Below, one piece after another: positions 43,684 through 53,235 of a DNA stretch of 64,000 bases (positions are counted from its first letter, which is position 1; each line of letters starts with the position of its first letter). The notes under the pieces are model-generated. The model was not told where the DNA came from. It did no database searches and was given only the letters and a program-made list of their open reading frames with translations. Made by a program: the position numbers and the translations under genes. The DNA is from Pelagibius sp036570545. GTDB lineage: Bacteria; Pseudomonadota; Alphaproteobacteria; Kiloniellales; Kiloniellaceae. Location: contig DATCXZ010000054.1 of the NCBI GenBank assembly GCA_036570545.1, positions 1 through 64,000 of the forward strand, written 5' to 3'.

Positions 43684-44888
43684 ATGCAGGCGCGCCTGCC
43701 GCAGATCTTTGCCTTCGCCTCGAACGAGTGGCACACGCCGTGGTGGATGGCGCGTCAGCACCTCTACACGCGCCTCGCCCGGCGCGGCTGGCCCGTCGTC
43801 TACAGCACCGGCCCGCAGTCGCTCTGGGAGCGCCACAGCGAGAAGTGGCGGCGCGGCGGCTTGCTTCCCACTTTCGACAGGGTGGAAGCCGGCGACGGCG
43901 CCGTCGTCATGGTCGATCGGCCGGGCAAGGGCCTGCCCCTGCGCAACCACGAAGGGGCGTGGAACTTCCTCGCCACCGGGCGCCACGCCCGTCACCTGCT
44001 GAAGGGCGCGGCAGACCGCACGCGGCGGCGCCTCGTCCACCTCTGGCACCCGCGCTTCTGGCCCTACGCGAGGCTGCTCGACGCCGACTACGTGGTGTTC
44101 CACATCCACGACGCCTGGGACGCCAAGGCCTGGCCGGCCCATCTCCAGCGGCATCACAGGGAACTGGTCGAACGGGCGGACCTCATCATAACCACCGCCG
44201 ACAATATGTCGCGAGAGTTGCCGGGCATCGGTCCGGGCGGCGCGCTCGTCCTGCCCATGGGGTCGATTTCGACGCCGTCGAGGCCGGTGCGCGGCAACCC
44301 TGTCCGCCCGACCTCGCGGCAATTCCGCACCCGCGCATCGGCTACACCGGACGGGTGAACCTGAAGCTGGATTTCCGCCTCATCGCGGCGGCCGCGGCAC
44401 GGCGGCCGGCGCTGCAATGGGTCTTTATCGGCGCCACCGGGATCGGCACCACCTACAGCTTCGATGCGCGCCCCGACGTCAATGCCGAATGGGAGCAGTT
44501 GAACAGCCTCGGCAACGTGCACTTCCTGGGCGTGAAGGACCGCAGCGAGATCCCCGTCTATCTGAATGGCTGCGATGTCCTCAGCCTGCCCCTCAGCACG
44601 TCTTTCGTCGGGTTTCCGACGAAGCTCTACGAGTATCTCGCATCCGGCAAACCGGTCATCAGCTGGAACGGTGAGAACATCCGCCCGCTGGCGCACCTCA
44701 TCGCGCCGGCCGACGGCGTGGACGCTTGGCTCGAGGCACTCGACCGGGCGCTCGACGGTCGCGGGCCGGGGTCACCCGAGGCGAGAAAAGCGGTCGCCCG
44801 TGCCCAGGATTGGGATGCGCGCACGGATCAGTTCGAGGGCTGGCTTCGCGAGATGATGGCCAGCGCCAGGAGCCCGAAGAGAAGATAG
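43684..44888 (+). pseudogene. Glycosyltransferase with a single-base frameshift
   Basis: Two frames together encode one GT4-like protein of about 401 residues. The first (MQARLPQIFAFASNEW...) runs to LVLPMG at 44251-44262; the second picks up as VDFDAVE from 44262 and continues to the stop at 44888 with FIGATG, PVYLNGCDVLSLPL and FPTKLYEYLASGKPVISWNGE donor motifs. The break is at ATGGGG (44257-44262): one extra G would restore GVDFD, a common glycosyltransferase motif. Either a real inactivating mutation or a sequencing or assembly error in a G run. Its start is 2 bases after the flippase stop. Confidence 0.8.
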
Positions 44889-44896
44889 TTTTGCAC
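44828..44896 (-). CDS. Possible 22-residue membrane peptide
   Basis: Starting with GTG (44896), preceded by GGAAGGGA 7 bp upstream and 17 bp after the BY-kinase stop, the minus strand encodes MQNYLLFGLLALAIISRSQPSN. It has one hydrophobic helix and lies antisense to the end of the frameshifted glycosyltransferase. Peptides of this type exist beside membrane machines, but nothing confirms it here. Confidence 0.25.
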   Translation of the reverse strand: MQNYLLFGLLALAIISRSQPSN

Positions 44897-44913
44897 GTCG
44901 CGGTCCCTTCCGG

Positions 44914-45999
44914 TCACTCGGCCGCACGGTCGGTACTCTCCTGCTCCCCGTAGCCGTAATAGTACGCTCCATAGTAGGAGCCGAACTCCGTATTGCCGAA
45001 GCCGCCCCTGGCGCGATTGAGCACGAGGCCGAGGTGCTGCCGCTCGCCGATCAGATCGAGTGCGCTGTCCACCGATTCCCGCTTGGTCCGGTCGGCCTGC
45101 ACGACGAACACGATCTGTCCCATGAGGGATGTAAGCACCACCGACTCGCTCGTCGCCAGAATCGGCGGCGAATCAAAGATCAGGATGCGGTCCTGGTAAC
45201 GGCCGGCGAGGTCGCTGATCAACTCGCTCATCCGCGTGCTGGCGAGGAGTTCGGTGCAGCGGTCATGGAGCTGGCCGGCCGGCACCAGTGACAGCTTTTC
45301 GATATTGGTCCTCAGCATAACGTCGGCGATGTCCATCTGCGGATCCTGCAGCACGTCGATGAGCCCCTTGCTGGCGCTCACGCCAAGCTGGCGCAGGGCA
45401 TCCGGCTTGACGAAGTCGGCGTCGACCAGAAGAACGCGCAGATCCTCCTCGGCGGCGATCGACATCGCGAGATTGATGGCCGTGGTTGTCTTGCCTTCCG
45501 CCGGCAGAGCGCTGGTCACCAGAATGGTGTTGCCGAGCGCGTCCCTGATATCCCAGCGCTGGCTCAGCACCATGCGCTTGATCAGGCGGAACTCCTCGAC
45601 CGTGCGCGTCCTCTTGGTCGCCGGCGTGATGATATTGCGGGCCTCGAGCCCGGTCGTATCGATATTGACGATGCGCGATCTGCGTTGGCTATGCCGCACC
45701 GGCGCCCTTCCCGAAATTGCGGCGCTGGCGCCCAACACTGCCACGGGCGGAGGATCGCCGCCCGGCCCTGATGCGGCCTCCGGCGCACCGGCCGCACCCG
45801 CCGCCAGGGCCTCTTCCAGCCCTTCTTCCACAAGGCCGGGGCCCGCCGGTTCCGCGACCGGAAACGGCGGCGCAGCCGGTGCCGAGGCATCTGCCGGCGG
45901 GCCGCCCTTTGCGCCCATCAGCTTCTCTGCGGCCCGCTCGACCAGCGAACTCCGCGCGGCCGGCAGGCCCGCCTGCTTGTCTTCGGATCGATCGTCCAT
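44914..45999 (-). CDS. XrtA-associated tyrosine autokinase (BY-kinase)
   Basis: Predicted cytoplasmic tyrosine kinase of 361 residues. A Pro/Ala-rich N-terminal part (about 1-110) is followed by the ATPase domain with Walker A SALPAEGKTTTAINLA, Walker A' VLLVDADFVKP and Walker B ILIFDSPP. The C-terminus ends in a Tyr cluster (YYGAYYYGYG) for autophosphorylation. It lies 17 bp after the chain-length determinant gene, its usual partner; cycles of phosphorylation in such pairs set polymer length. Confidence 0.92.
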   Translation of the reverse strand: MDDRSEDKQAGLPAARSSLVERAAEKLMGAKGGPPADASAPAAPPFPVAEPAGPGLVEEGLEEALAAGAAGAPEAASGPGGDPPPVAVLGASAAISGRAPVRHSQRRSRIVNIDTTGLEARNIITPATKRTRTVEEFRLIKRMVLSQRWDIRDALGNTILVTSALPAEGKTTTAINLAMSIAAEEDLRVLLVDADFVKPDALRQLGVSASKGLIDVLQDPQMDIADVMLRTNIEKLSLVPAGQLHDRCTELLASTRMSELISDLAGRYQDRILIFDSPPILATSESVVLTSLMGQIVFVVQADRTKRESVDSALDLIGERQHLGLVLNRARGGFGNTEFGSYYGAYYYGYGEQESTDRAAE

Positions 46000-46016
46000 G
46001 GTGCGGGCAAATCTCC

Positions 46017-47666
46017 CTATGACAGCGCGCTGTCACGCAAAGCGGTAAGGACTTCCCGGGAGGCCTGAGCTACCGCGTCTGCCCCGTTGCCGAGAGACCC
46101 CCGGGTGAAGTCGGCGGCGAGGACGGTATCGAGGCCGTACTGACGCTCGATGAGCAGCAGCATGACCAGGATGCCGGCCAGTCCGGCGAAGCCGACCACC
46201 AGCATCGCGGCCTCGGCGAGGCGTCTTCCCGCCCGCGACCGCGCATCCGAGATGGCGCCTAGAACGCGCAGCCCCGTGTAGTCGCGAAGCTCCGTCAGCG
46301 ACGAGAAGCTGGTATCCAGCAGGACCAGGATCATGCCGCCGCCGAGGCCGGCGACGATCGAGAGGACGAGAACGGCGCTGAGGAACAGTGCGCGGTCGGG
46401 GCCGACAGGGCGGTTGGCAACCACCGGCGGCTCGATCATGCGATAGCGCACATCTTGCCCGACCGCCTCCCGGCTTTGCGACATCCGGGCCGACTCGCGC
46501 CGGGACAGCAACTCGTCGTGCCGGGCCTTGATGATGCCATAGTCGCGGTTGAGTCTCTGGAACTCCGCCTCGACCCTGGGCACGTCCTCCGCCTTGGCTG
46601 CCAGCGCCTCTGCCTCAGTGCGCGCCGCTGCCGCGCGGCGGCGCAGTTCCTCGATCTGGGTGTCGATCTCGATCTGGCGCAACTTGACCTGAGCATAGAT
46701 CGGGTTCGGCTCGCCGAAAGCGGCCTCCTCGGGCATCACCCCGCCGTTCACCTCCGCGATCTCCTTGCGCGCCGCTTCCTGCTTGGCGAGCAAAGATGCC
46801 ATCTGTCGTCGGAGGGTGACGACATCTGGGTGCTTCTCGGTGTACTGCGACAGAAGCTCGCGAAGCGAAGCCTCGATCTCGACGATGCGGCGCTCGGTGT
46901 CGTCAGGAGGACCGGCATTGAAAAGGTCGGCAGGAATCGTCTCAGGGATGTTGGCCAGCTCGCCGGCCAGGTGGTTACGTTGTGCTTCGGCCACCGCCAG
47001 GGCCTGCTCGAGCTGCTCCATGCGGTTGTTGGCGGCGGTCGCACGCGACAGGTAGCTGCCCTCGCCGAGCACGACGTCGATGTTCTCCTGCTTGAAGCGG
47101 GCGAGACGATTCTCCGCTTCGAGGAGGCGCGCCTCGTACTCCTCGATCTGCCGGTCGATGAACTGTTCTGCGGTGTCGAAGTCCTGGCGGCTGCGGCCGA
47201 GGTTGCCCTCGACAAAGATCGTCAGCAACGCCTGGACCACCCCATAGGCGCGCTCCGGATCGGTGTCCTGGTAGGTGATCGTAAAGATGTTCTGGCGGTC
47301 GGAAGAGACGATCGTGCGACCTTCAAGCCGGGCGAGCACCCCCTCCATCTGGGTATCGCTCTTCGCCGCCAGGTCGTAATCGGTCTTGCGCGCCACCTCC
47401 ATCAGGTTCGGCCTGCTCAGCAGTGTCTGCTTCATGAGCTGGACCTGGGTGTTCAGGTCGCTCTGGATCGCGATGCCGCGCAGCAGCGGCTGCAGCACAC
47501 TGAAGGTGTCCACGTAGATGCGGGTGGTGGATTGATAGATGCTGGGCATGGAGGCGACCACCAGCCAGCCCGGCAGGGCGACCAGCCAGGTCACCAGGAG
47601 CACGATCCAGCGGCGCTTCCACAGGCCGTTGAGATAGTAGAAGAAAAGTTGATAAAGCTCAGCCAC
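46017..47666 (-). CDS. XrtA system polysaccharide chain-length determinant (Wzz-like)
   Basis: Predicted inner-membrane protein of 549 residues starting with GTG. An N-terminal helix (WIVLLVTWLVALPGWLVVASM) and a C-terminal pair (LFLSAVLVLSIVAGLGGGMIL and MLVVGFAGLAGILVMLLLI) flank a long periplasmic coiled-coil region rich in Glu, Arg and Gln (about 140-430). The Wzz domain at the start has the usual YQSTTRIYVDTFSVLQPLL pattern. It co-assembles with the kinase to set chain length and link to the export lipoprotein. Confidence 0.92.
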   Translation of the reverse strand: MAELYQLFFYYLNGLWKRRWIVLLVTWLVALPGWLVVASMPSIYQSTTRIYVDTFSVLQPLLRGIAIQSDLNTQVQLMKQTLLSRPNLMEVARKTDYDLAAKSDTQMEGVLARLEGRTIVSSDRQNIFTITYQDTDPERAYGVVQALLTIFVEGNLGRSRQDFDTAEQFIDRQIEEYEARLLEAENRLARFKQENIDVVLGEGSYLSRATAANNRMEQLEQALAVAEAQRNHLAGELANIPETIPADLFNAGPPDDTERRIVEIEASLRELLSQYTEKHPDVVTLRRQMASLLAKQEAARKEIAEVNGGVMPEEAAFGEPNPIYAQVKLRQIEIDTQIEELRRRAAAARTEAEALAAKAEDVPRVEAEFQRLNRDYGIIKARHDELLSRRESARMSQSREAVGQDVRYRMIEPPVVANRPVGPDRALFLSAVLVLSIVAGLGGGMILVLLDTSFSSLTELRDYTGLRVLGAISDARSRAGRRLAEAAMLVVGFAGLAGILVMLLLIERQYGLDTVLAADFTRGSLGNGADAVAQASREVLTALRDSALS

Positions 47667-47784
47667 GCCAGTTGCTCCGGTCGTCCCTGCTATCCTGGAT
47701 CAGCCTGGGCGATTCCCACAGCTACGCCAGCACCATCGACTGTCGCCGCACAAGGAAAAAGCACCTGTCGCGGCGACGCACAGA

Positions 47785-49041
47785 TTATACTCCTATATTG
47801 CGCACCGCCCCTGGCCTCCCTGTCTCCTCCGGGATCCGCCGTCCGAGGATGCTCCTGAACAGGGCGATCTGGCCGCGGGTGGTAGCTTCCCAGGTGAAGC
47901 GCAGCGCGTGGCGCCGCGTCGCCTCGCGCGGCACCGGCACCGCGAGAACCTGCCGGATCGCCTGCGCCAGGCAGCCGGCGCTGCGCTCGGCGATCCAGGC
48001 GCCGGCGGCCGGCACGTTCACCACCTCGGCAACGTCCGAAACCCGGGTCGTCACGACCCTGGCGCCACAGGCCATCGCCTCCAGCAGCACGTTCGGCCAG
48101 CCCTCGCGTTCGGACGCCAGCACCAGCAGATCGGCGGCGCTGTAGACCGAGGCCATGCGCTCGTGCGGCACGACGCCGAGGAAGCGGACGCGGTCGGCGA
48201 CGCCCATCTCGCCCGCCAGCCGCTCCAGGCGCCCGCGCTCGGGACCGCCGCCGACGATCCACAGCGTCAGCCCAGGCAGCTCGGCAAGGGCGGCTATGAC
48301 CAGATCGTGCCCCTTGAGCGGCACCAGGTTGCCGACCGAGACCGCCAGCGGGCGCGGCGGCGGCACTCCTCCGCTCCCCTCGGAATCGCTTCCGGAAGCC
48401 TCCACCGGCCGGAAAACCGCGGGGTCGACGCCGTTGCGCAGCACCGTGATCCGGCCGCGCTCGATGCCGAGGCCCGCCAGCTTGTCCGCCAGGGCGCTGC
48501 TCACCGTGATGACACCGTCCGCCGCCTCGGCCGCCCAGCGGATCAGCCGCCGCGGCACGGCAAACTGGGCAATGAGGTTGATGTCGCTGCCGCGCGCAGT
48601 GACGGTGACCGGCAGCCCGAAGCGCCGCCCCAGCATCACGGCAGCAACGCCGTCGGGATAGAAATAGTGGGCATCGATGAGGCCGATGCGCTCGCCACCC
48701 TGCAGAAGCCGGCGGAGCGCAGGTCGGGCGCCGGCATAAAGCAGGTAAGGCGCGAGACTCATGCCGCATTTGGGGATCGCGAGGTAGCGCGGGTGGTCGA
48801 CCTCGATCCCGAAGCGGACCTCGCGGCGCGGCACCCTGGCAAGGGTCCCGTAGGCGCCGAAGCGCTGCGCCTGGAACGGGAAGTAGGGCACCGGTGCCAG
48901 GACCCGCGCCGTCACCTCGCCCGATCCCACCAGATGGCGCAGGCGGTTCTCGACGAAGACGCTGTACTGCGGCCTTGCCGCATCGGGATAGAGGGTGGAG
49001 AAGGTGAGGATGCGCGGTCGCCCGATGTCAAAGGGACGCAT
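47785..49041 (-). CDS. Glycosyltransferase family 4 protein
   Basis: Predicted 418-residue transferase. Motifs: ILTFSTLYPDAARPQYSVFV at the start (a substrate-side motif seen in exosortase-linked transferases), HYFYPDGVAA, a donor strand with SVGNLVPLKGHDLVI, and REGWPNVLLEAMACG, the E-x7-E site. The ATG at 49041 lies inside the preceding gene, giving a 14-base overlap and suggesting coupling; a GTG and TTG further upstream are possible. Donor and acceptor are not readable. Confidence 0.85.
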   Translation of the reverse strand: MRPFDIGRPRILTFSTLYPDAARPQYSVFVENRLRHLVGSGEVTARVLAPVPYFPFQAQRFGAYGTLARVPRREVRFGIEVDHPRYLAIPKCGMSLAPYLLYAGARPALRRLLQGGERIGLIDAHYFYPDGVAAVMLGRRFGLPVTVTARGSDINLIAQFAVPRRLIRWAAEAADGVITVSSALADKLAGLGIERGRITVLRNGVDPAVFRPVEASGSDSEGSGGVPPPRPLAVSVGNLVPLKGHDLVIAALAELPGLTLWIVGGGPERGRLERLAGEMGVADRVRFLGVVPHERMASVYSAADLLVLASEREGWPNVLLEAMACGARVVTTRVSDVAEVVNVPAAGAWIAERSAGCLAQAIRQVLAVPVPREATRRHALRFTWEATTRGQIALFRSILGRRIPEETGRPGAVRNIGV

Positions 49042-50215
49042 TGCCTGCCGCGCCTCCCCTCGCACCAAGCAAGGCCCTGTAGGCGGCGATCATCGCCTCG
49101 AGGCTGTACTCGGCCTTCACGCGTTCCTGGTTGAGACGGCCGAGCACCTGGCGCCGCGGCGCATCGCCCGCAAGGGCCGCCAGCGCCTCCGCCATCGCAC
49201 CCGGCCGGTCGCGCGGCACCACCAGGGGTCGGTTCTCCGGCGCCACGATGCGGGACAGGTCGCCGACGTCCACGGCGGCGACCGGACGCGCCGCCGCCAT
49301 GGCCTGCAGCAGGCTGTTGGGCATCTGCTCCGTGTCGGAAGACAGGGCGAAGATGTCGAGGGCGCGCAGCACGGCCGGAACATCCTCGACGTGGCCCAGA
49401 AAGCGAGTGCGCTCGGCAATTCCGAGTTGCGCCGCCAGGCGGCGCAGTTCGGCGCCCTCTACGCCGTCGCCGGCGACCACCAAAACGCATTCAGGCCGCT
49501 CGGGCAGGGCCGCAAAGGCGTGCAGCAGCCGGCCAACGTTCTTTTCCGGGCGCAGTGGTGCCACGGTGCCGATGACGACCGCTGCGGGATCGATGTCGCA
49601 GCCCGCAAGGGGGCTGCGCTTGCCCGCCTCGCCGCCGTAGCGGCGCAGATCGACGCCGTTGGCGATGCGAAGCAGCTTCTCCGGTGGAACCGACCACTTG
49701 CCTGCCGCGATCGCCATGAGCGTGAAGGATGGCACCACGACCTTCTGGGTCCGGCCGAGCGCGATGCGGCGGAAAAGGTTGCGGCGCCGGAGCTGGCCGC
49801 TTCCTTCCTCCACGCCGAACCCGCTCTCGAAATGGATGTGCTCGCAGCAGGCCAGCAGCCGGTTCGCCAGCGCCGGCTCTATGGCGCCCCAGTTGTAGGT
49901 CAGCAGCAAATCCGGGGCGGCATCGCGCAGCAGATCCCTCACCATTCCCATACCGCGCAGGAGATTGTAGCGCGGCAGGCTGAGCGGACGGAGCGTCACC
50001 GCCGCCTCGGGAGCGAGGCGCCGGGCGGCATCGAAGCGGCCGTCAAGGGCCACCACGGTGTGGCGGAACGCACCGCCCAGCCCATTGATCACATCGCAGA
50101 TTCGGATCGGCACGCCGCCGTAGCCAAAGCTGGCGAAGATGTGCAGCAGGTGCCGGGCGGCCGCCTCCTGCTGTGCCGGCGCCCTGACCCGGCTCTCCGC
50201 CAGCACGGCGCCCAC
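49028..50215 (-). CDS. Glycosyltransferase family 4 protein
   Basis: Predicted 395-residue transferase starting with GTG (50215), 6 bp after the phosphoglycosyltransferase stop. Visible: HIFASFGYGGVPIRICDVINGLG (acceptor side), KLLRIANGVDL, GTVAPLRPEKNVGRLLHAFA and SSDTEQMPNSLLQAMAAARPV (donor site). It shares 14 bases with the 47785 gene. The gene order suggests it adds an early sugar of the repeat unit, an inference only. Confidence 0.87.
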   Translation of the reverse strand: MGAVLAESRVRAPAQQEAAARHLLHIFASFGYGGVPIRICDVINGLGGAFRHTVVALDGRFDAARRLAPEAAVTLRPLSLPRYNLLRGMGMVRDLLRDAAPDLLLTYNWGAIEPALANRLLACCEHIHFESGFGVEEGSGQLRRRNLFRRIALGRTQKVVVPSFTLMAIAAGKWSVPPEKLLRIANGVDLRRYGGEAGKRSPLAGCDIDPAAVVIGTVAPLRPEKNVGRLLHAFAALPERPECVLVVAGDGVEGAELRRLAAQLGIAERTRFLGHVEDVPAVLRALDIFALSSDTEQMPNSLLQAMAAARPVAAVDVGDLSRIVAPENRPLVVPRDRPGAMAEALAALAGDAPRRQVLGRLNQERVKAEYSLEAMIAAYRALLGARGGAAGNASL

Positions 50216-50221
50216 GCCGCC

Positions 50222-51598
50222 CTACCGGGCCCCTGCGGGCCACAGGATGACACGGACCGTCTGGATGACGATGAAGAGGTCCAGCAGCAAGCTGAAGTGG
50301 CGCACGTAATAGAGGTCGTACTGCAGCTTCGTCAGACCGCCGTCGATCGAGTCGCTGTAGATGTAGTGGAGCTGCGCCCAGCCGGTGATGCCGGGCTTCA
50401 CACGATGCCGCTCGTTATAATAGCTGACGCGCTCGGATAGCTGCTCGACGAATTCCGGGCGCTCCGGGCGCGGCCCGACGAAACTCATCTCGCCCTTGAT
50501 GACGTTGATGATCTGCGGCAGCTCATCGATTCGGAACTTGCGGATGATGCGACCGACATCGGTGATCCTGGGATCGTTGCGCGCCGCCCACACCGGCCCG
50601 TCGGTTTCCGCATCGACCGCCATGCTACGGAACTTGATGATGTCGAAGGCGCGACTGTTCAGGCCAACGCGCTTCTGGCGGTAAAATACCGGCCCCGGCG
50701 TCTCGACCCTGATGGCCAGGGCGGTTGCTCCGAGCAACGGCAGCGTCACAATGACGAGAACGATGCTGAGGGTCACATCGAGCCAGCGCTTCACGCTTTG
50801 CTGCAGCACGCCGCCGCTGAAACCCTCCGCAAAGATGAACCAGCTCGGCCGCAGCGCATTCAGGTCGCAGCGCCCCGTTTCCCGCTCCATGAACGTCATG
50901 AAGTCGTAAATCGGAATGCCCGAAAGCTTGCAGTCCATGAGCTCGGCCGTCGGCAGCATGCCGCGGCGTTCCTGGACGGCGACCACGATCTCGCTCACAT
51001 CCTGCTTCAGGCAGAGCGCCAGCAGGCTATCCGCCGGCTTGATGATGCGCGACGGCGTCACATGCATCGAGTTCCGCTCGACGTCGAGAAAGCCGACACA
51101 CTTCAGGCCACAGCTATCGTGGGACCTTTCGAGCTCCTCGATCTCCGCGGCGTGCTCACCCGTGCCGAGGACCAGCACCCGGCGCGCGATGAGATCGCTG
51201 TCGACCAGCCTGAGGAAGGAAAAGCGCAGTAAAAATGCGCCCGCCAGGGAGGCCGGCAGGCCGACGAAAACGGCGTCGCGCCAGACGGCGAGCGACGGCC
51301 AAAGATAGAACAGCACCGAGAGCACAACGAAGGCGAGGCCGAAGCCGAGAATGGTTCGGATGAAGACGTCGCGAAAGCGTGTGGAGTTGCGCCCGTGATA
51401 GAGGCCCATCGCGAACAGCGAACCGGCACAGGCTATTGCGAAGATTACACCGTCCCAAAGGTAGTAGTTGAGCTGCTCCGGCGTGCCCCACCGGATCAAG
51501 GCGGCGAGATAGAACGCGGCGAAGAACACCGTCGCTTCGCCGATCAGCAGGAATGCGAACGGCCGTGCAAAATAGTTCTGCGGTAGTCTGAGAAACAT
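50222..51598 (-). CDS. Undecaprenyl-phosphate phosphoglycosyltransferase, PEP-CTERM system-associated
   Basis: Predicted membrane enzyme of 458 residues that starts repeat-unit synthesis by moving a sugar-1-phosphate onto the lipid carrier. The N-terminal half has four to five helices and a Rossmann-like region (RRVLVLGTGEHAAEIEEL); the catalytic half begins KRWLDVTLSIVLVIVTLPLL and has PGPVFYRQKRVGL, FDIIKFRSM, RKFRIDELPQIINVIKGEMSFVGPRPE, and WAQLHYIYSD. The layout is that of the XrtA-associated EpsB-type family. It lies in the operon with two glycosyltransferases; an inverted repeat precedes it. Confidence 0.92.
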   Translation of the reverse strand: MFLRLPQNYFARPFAFLLIGEATVFFAAFYLAALIRWGTPEQLNYYLWDGVIFAIACAGSLFAMGLYHGRNSTRFRDVFIRTILGFGLAFVVLSVLFYLWPSLAVWRDAVFVGLPASLAGAFLLRFSFLRLVDSDLIARRVLVLGTGEHAAEIEELERSHDSCGLKCVGFLDVERNSMHVTPSRIIKPADSLLALCLKQDVSEIVVAVQERRGMLPTAELMDCKLSGIPIYDFMTFMERETGRCDLNALRPSWFIFAEGFSGGVLQQSVKRWLDVTLSIVLVIVTLPLLGATALAIRVETPGPVFYRQKRVGLNSRAFDIIKFRSMAVDAETDGPVWAARNDPRITDVGRIIRKFRIDELPQIINVIKGEMSFVGPRPERPEFVEQLSERVSYYNERHRVKPGITGWAQLHYIYSDSIDGGLTKLQYDLYYVRHFSLLLDLFIVIQTVRVILWPAGAR

Positions 51599-51641
51599 CT
51601 GCCTTCAGCCAGGACCAACCGCCAAGCGGTCGTGCAGTCGC

Positions 51642-51692
51642 ACCATTATCAAAGCGCGCTGCTGGTAAATTGCGCGAAGCTATCATAATGGT
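51642..51692. repeat. Inverted repeat upstream of the phosphoglycosyltransferase gene
   Basis: ACCATTAT (51642-51649) and ATAATGGT (51685-51692) are perfect 8-bp complements 35 bases apart, with an inner GCGC/GCGC pair, in the 149-base gap between galE and the phosphoglycosyltransferase. It may form a leader hairpin or be two half-sites. The CATAATGG core also occurs within the algD upstream repeat. Confidence 0.4.
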
Positions 51693-51747
51693 CTCCGCGA
51701 AGATGCCGCCGAGACCTCCACCATCTTACAGAATGAGTCGGCGGAGA

Positions 51748-52779
51748 CTACGGCCACGAAGGATGCGGCGGCGTCGCGTCCGCGCCGCGCGCACCTGCCG
51801 CGCAGGTGCGCTCCCATGCCAGTGCCGTTCGAAGGATCTCGTCGAGGCTGTCGTGCGCAGGCTTCCAGTCGAAAGCTGCACGGAGGCGCGAGACGTCCGA
51901 GATGACAGCGCGCACGTCGCCCGGCCGCCGCGGCGCGATGCGCACCGGAAATGTGGTGCCGGCTGCGCGCTGCATCGCCTCGATCACCTCGCGCACGGAA
52001 TAGCCGTGGCCGTAGCCGCAATTCAGCGTCAGGCTTTCCCGCCCGCTACCGAGATGGTCGAGCGCGCTGACGTGGGCCTGCGCAAGGTCGCTGACGTGAA
52101 TGAAATCGCGAACACAGGTGCCATCCGGCGTATCATAGTCGTCTCCGAAGATCTCCATTCCCGGCCGCTGTCCGGTCGCCGCCTCGCAGGCTACCTTGAT
52201 GAGGTGGGTCGCGTCGGGGGTGACCTGCCCGGTCCGGCCGAGCGGGTCGGCGCCGGCCACGTTGAAGTATCTCAAGATGACGTGGCGAAGGCCGTGCGCG
52301 CGGTCGACGTCGCGCAGCATCCATTCGACCATCAGTTTGGAGGCGCCATAGGGACTGGCCGGCCGCGTCGGTGCCGCCTCGCCCACCGGGACCTCATCCG
52401 GCTCGCCGTATACCGCCGCCGTCGACGAGAACACGAAGCGGGTGATGCCCTGGTCCACGCAGGACTGCAGCAGCGAGCGGGTCTTGCAGGTGTTGGTCAG
52501 ATAATAGGTGAGCGGCGCCGCCATGGACTCAGGCACCACGATCGCGCCGGCGAAATGCATCACCGCCCCGACGCGATGACGCGAGAAGATGTGGGCGAGC
52601 AGCTTGGAATCCCCGACGTCGCCCTCATAGAACGGTACTTCCGCCGGAACGAGGCGGCGCGCGCCCTTCGACAGATCGTCCAACACAACTAAGGGGTAGC
52701 CCGCCGCCCGGCAGGCCCAGGCCGCATGACTGCCGATGTAGCCGGCGCCGCCGGTAATGAGAACCGCGTCTTTTGTCAT
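51748..52779 (-). CDS. galE: UDP-glucose 4-epimerase
   Basis: Predicted 343-residue enzyme converting UDP-glucose and UDP-galactose. NAD-binding GGAGYIGS is at about residues 10-17, the Ser/Tyr catalytic group at SSTAAVYG and YGASK, and the C-terminus keeps RYFNVAGADPLGR and RDFIHVSDLA. It is the first gene of the minus-strand operon that leads to the phosphoglycosyltransferase, separated from it by 149 bases. It would supply UDP-galactose to the polymer. Confidence 0.93.
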   Translation of the reverse strand: MTKDAVLITGGAGYIGSHAAWACRAAGYPLVVLDDLSKGARRLVPAEVPFYEGDVGDSKLLAHIFSRHRVGAVMHFAGAIVVPESMAAPLTYYLTNTCKTRSLLQSCVDQGITRFVFSSTAAVYGEPDEVPVGEAAPTRPASPYGASKLMVEWMLRDVDRAHGLRHVILRYFNVAGADPLGRTGQVTPDATHLIKVACEAATGQRPGMEIFGDDYDTPDGTCVRDFIHVSDLAQAHVSALDHLGSGRESLTLNCGYGHGYSVREVIEAMQRAAGTTFPVRIAPRRPGDVRAVISDVSRLRAAFDWKPAHDSLDEILRTALAWERTCAAGARGADATPPHPSWP

Positions 52780-53235
52780 AATCGCTCCGCGCCAATGATC
52801 ATTGTCATGCTTGAGAAATGCGGGAGGCGCCAGAGGGGGCGGCGGAACGGCCGATCACGGTGCGACCGGGTCGGCCATTCCCGGCATTTCCGGGTACCGC
52901 GCGGCGGCTGCCCCACCGCCGAATTTGCTTTGGAATCCCCGTGCGACCCCGCTTCCGCTGGAACCTTTGCGCACTTGCCTGGGTGCTTAATACAACCGTA
53001 CGGTAAGTTGACAGCTATCAACGGCAGGAATAGCATCTTAATTGGGAAGACGCTGAACTACAGCGCTATTTAAGAACTCAGACATCTGTCGCTAACGATA
53101 CTTTAGCATGGTTAATGGAGGCCTCTTTAGAGGGCCCTACCCATTGCATTTTTATAAGTATCGAGATCCGGGCGGCTTTTGTCCTGTGCAAGAAGATCCG
53201 TGCTTCGTCAAGAAGCCAGTCCGGGAGACGTTGTG
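52780..53235 (+). other. Divergent control region between galE and the export genes
   Basis: About 456 bases without a gene and clearly richer in A+T than its surroundings from 52985 on. It holds the sigma-70-like promoter at 53008-53036 and a hairpin-forming run around 53121-53138 (GGCCTCT-TT-AGAGG). A palindromic ATGATCAT (52797-52804) is close to the galE start. This region probably drives both galE (-) and the export genes (+). Confidence 0.45.
53008..53036 (+). promoter_or_regulatory. Sigma-70-like promoter candidate
   Basis: TTGACA (53008-53013), 17 bases, then TAGCAT (53031-53036, 4 of 6 bases of TATAAT). It would start transcription near 53043 into the small membrane protein and the export lipoprotein genes. 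Confidence 0.5.

Noticed and set aside
53121..53138. Terminator-like hairpin GGCCTCT-TT-AGAGG
   Set aside because: No T-tract follows and the loop is two bases; treated as part of the divergent control region.
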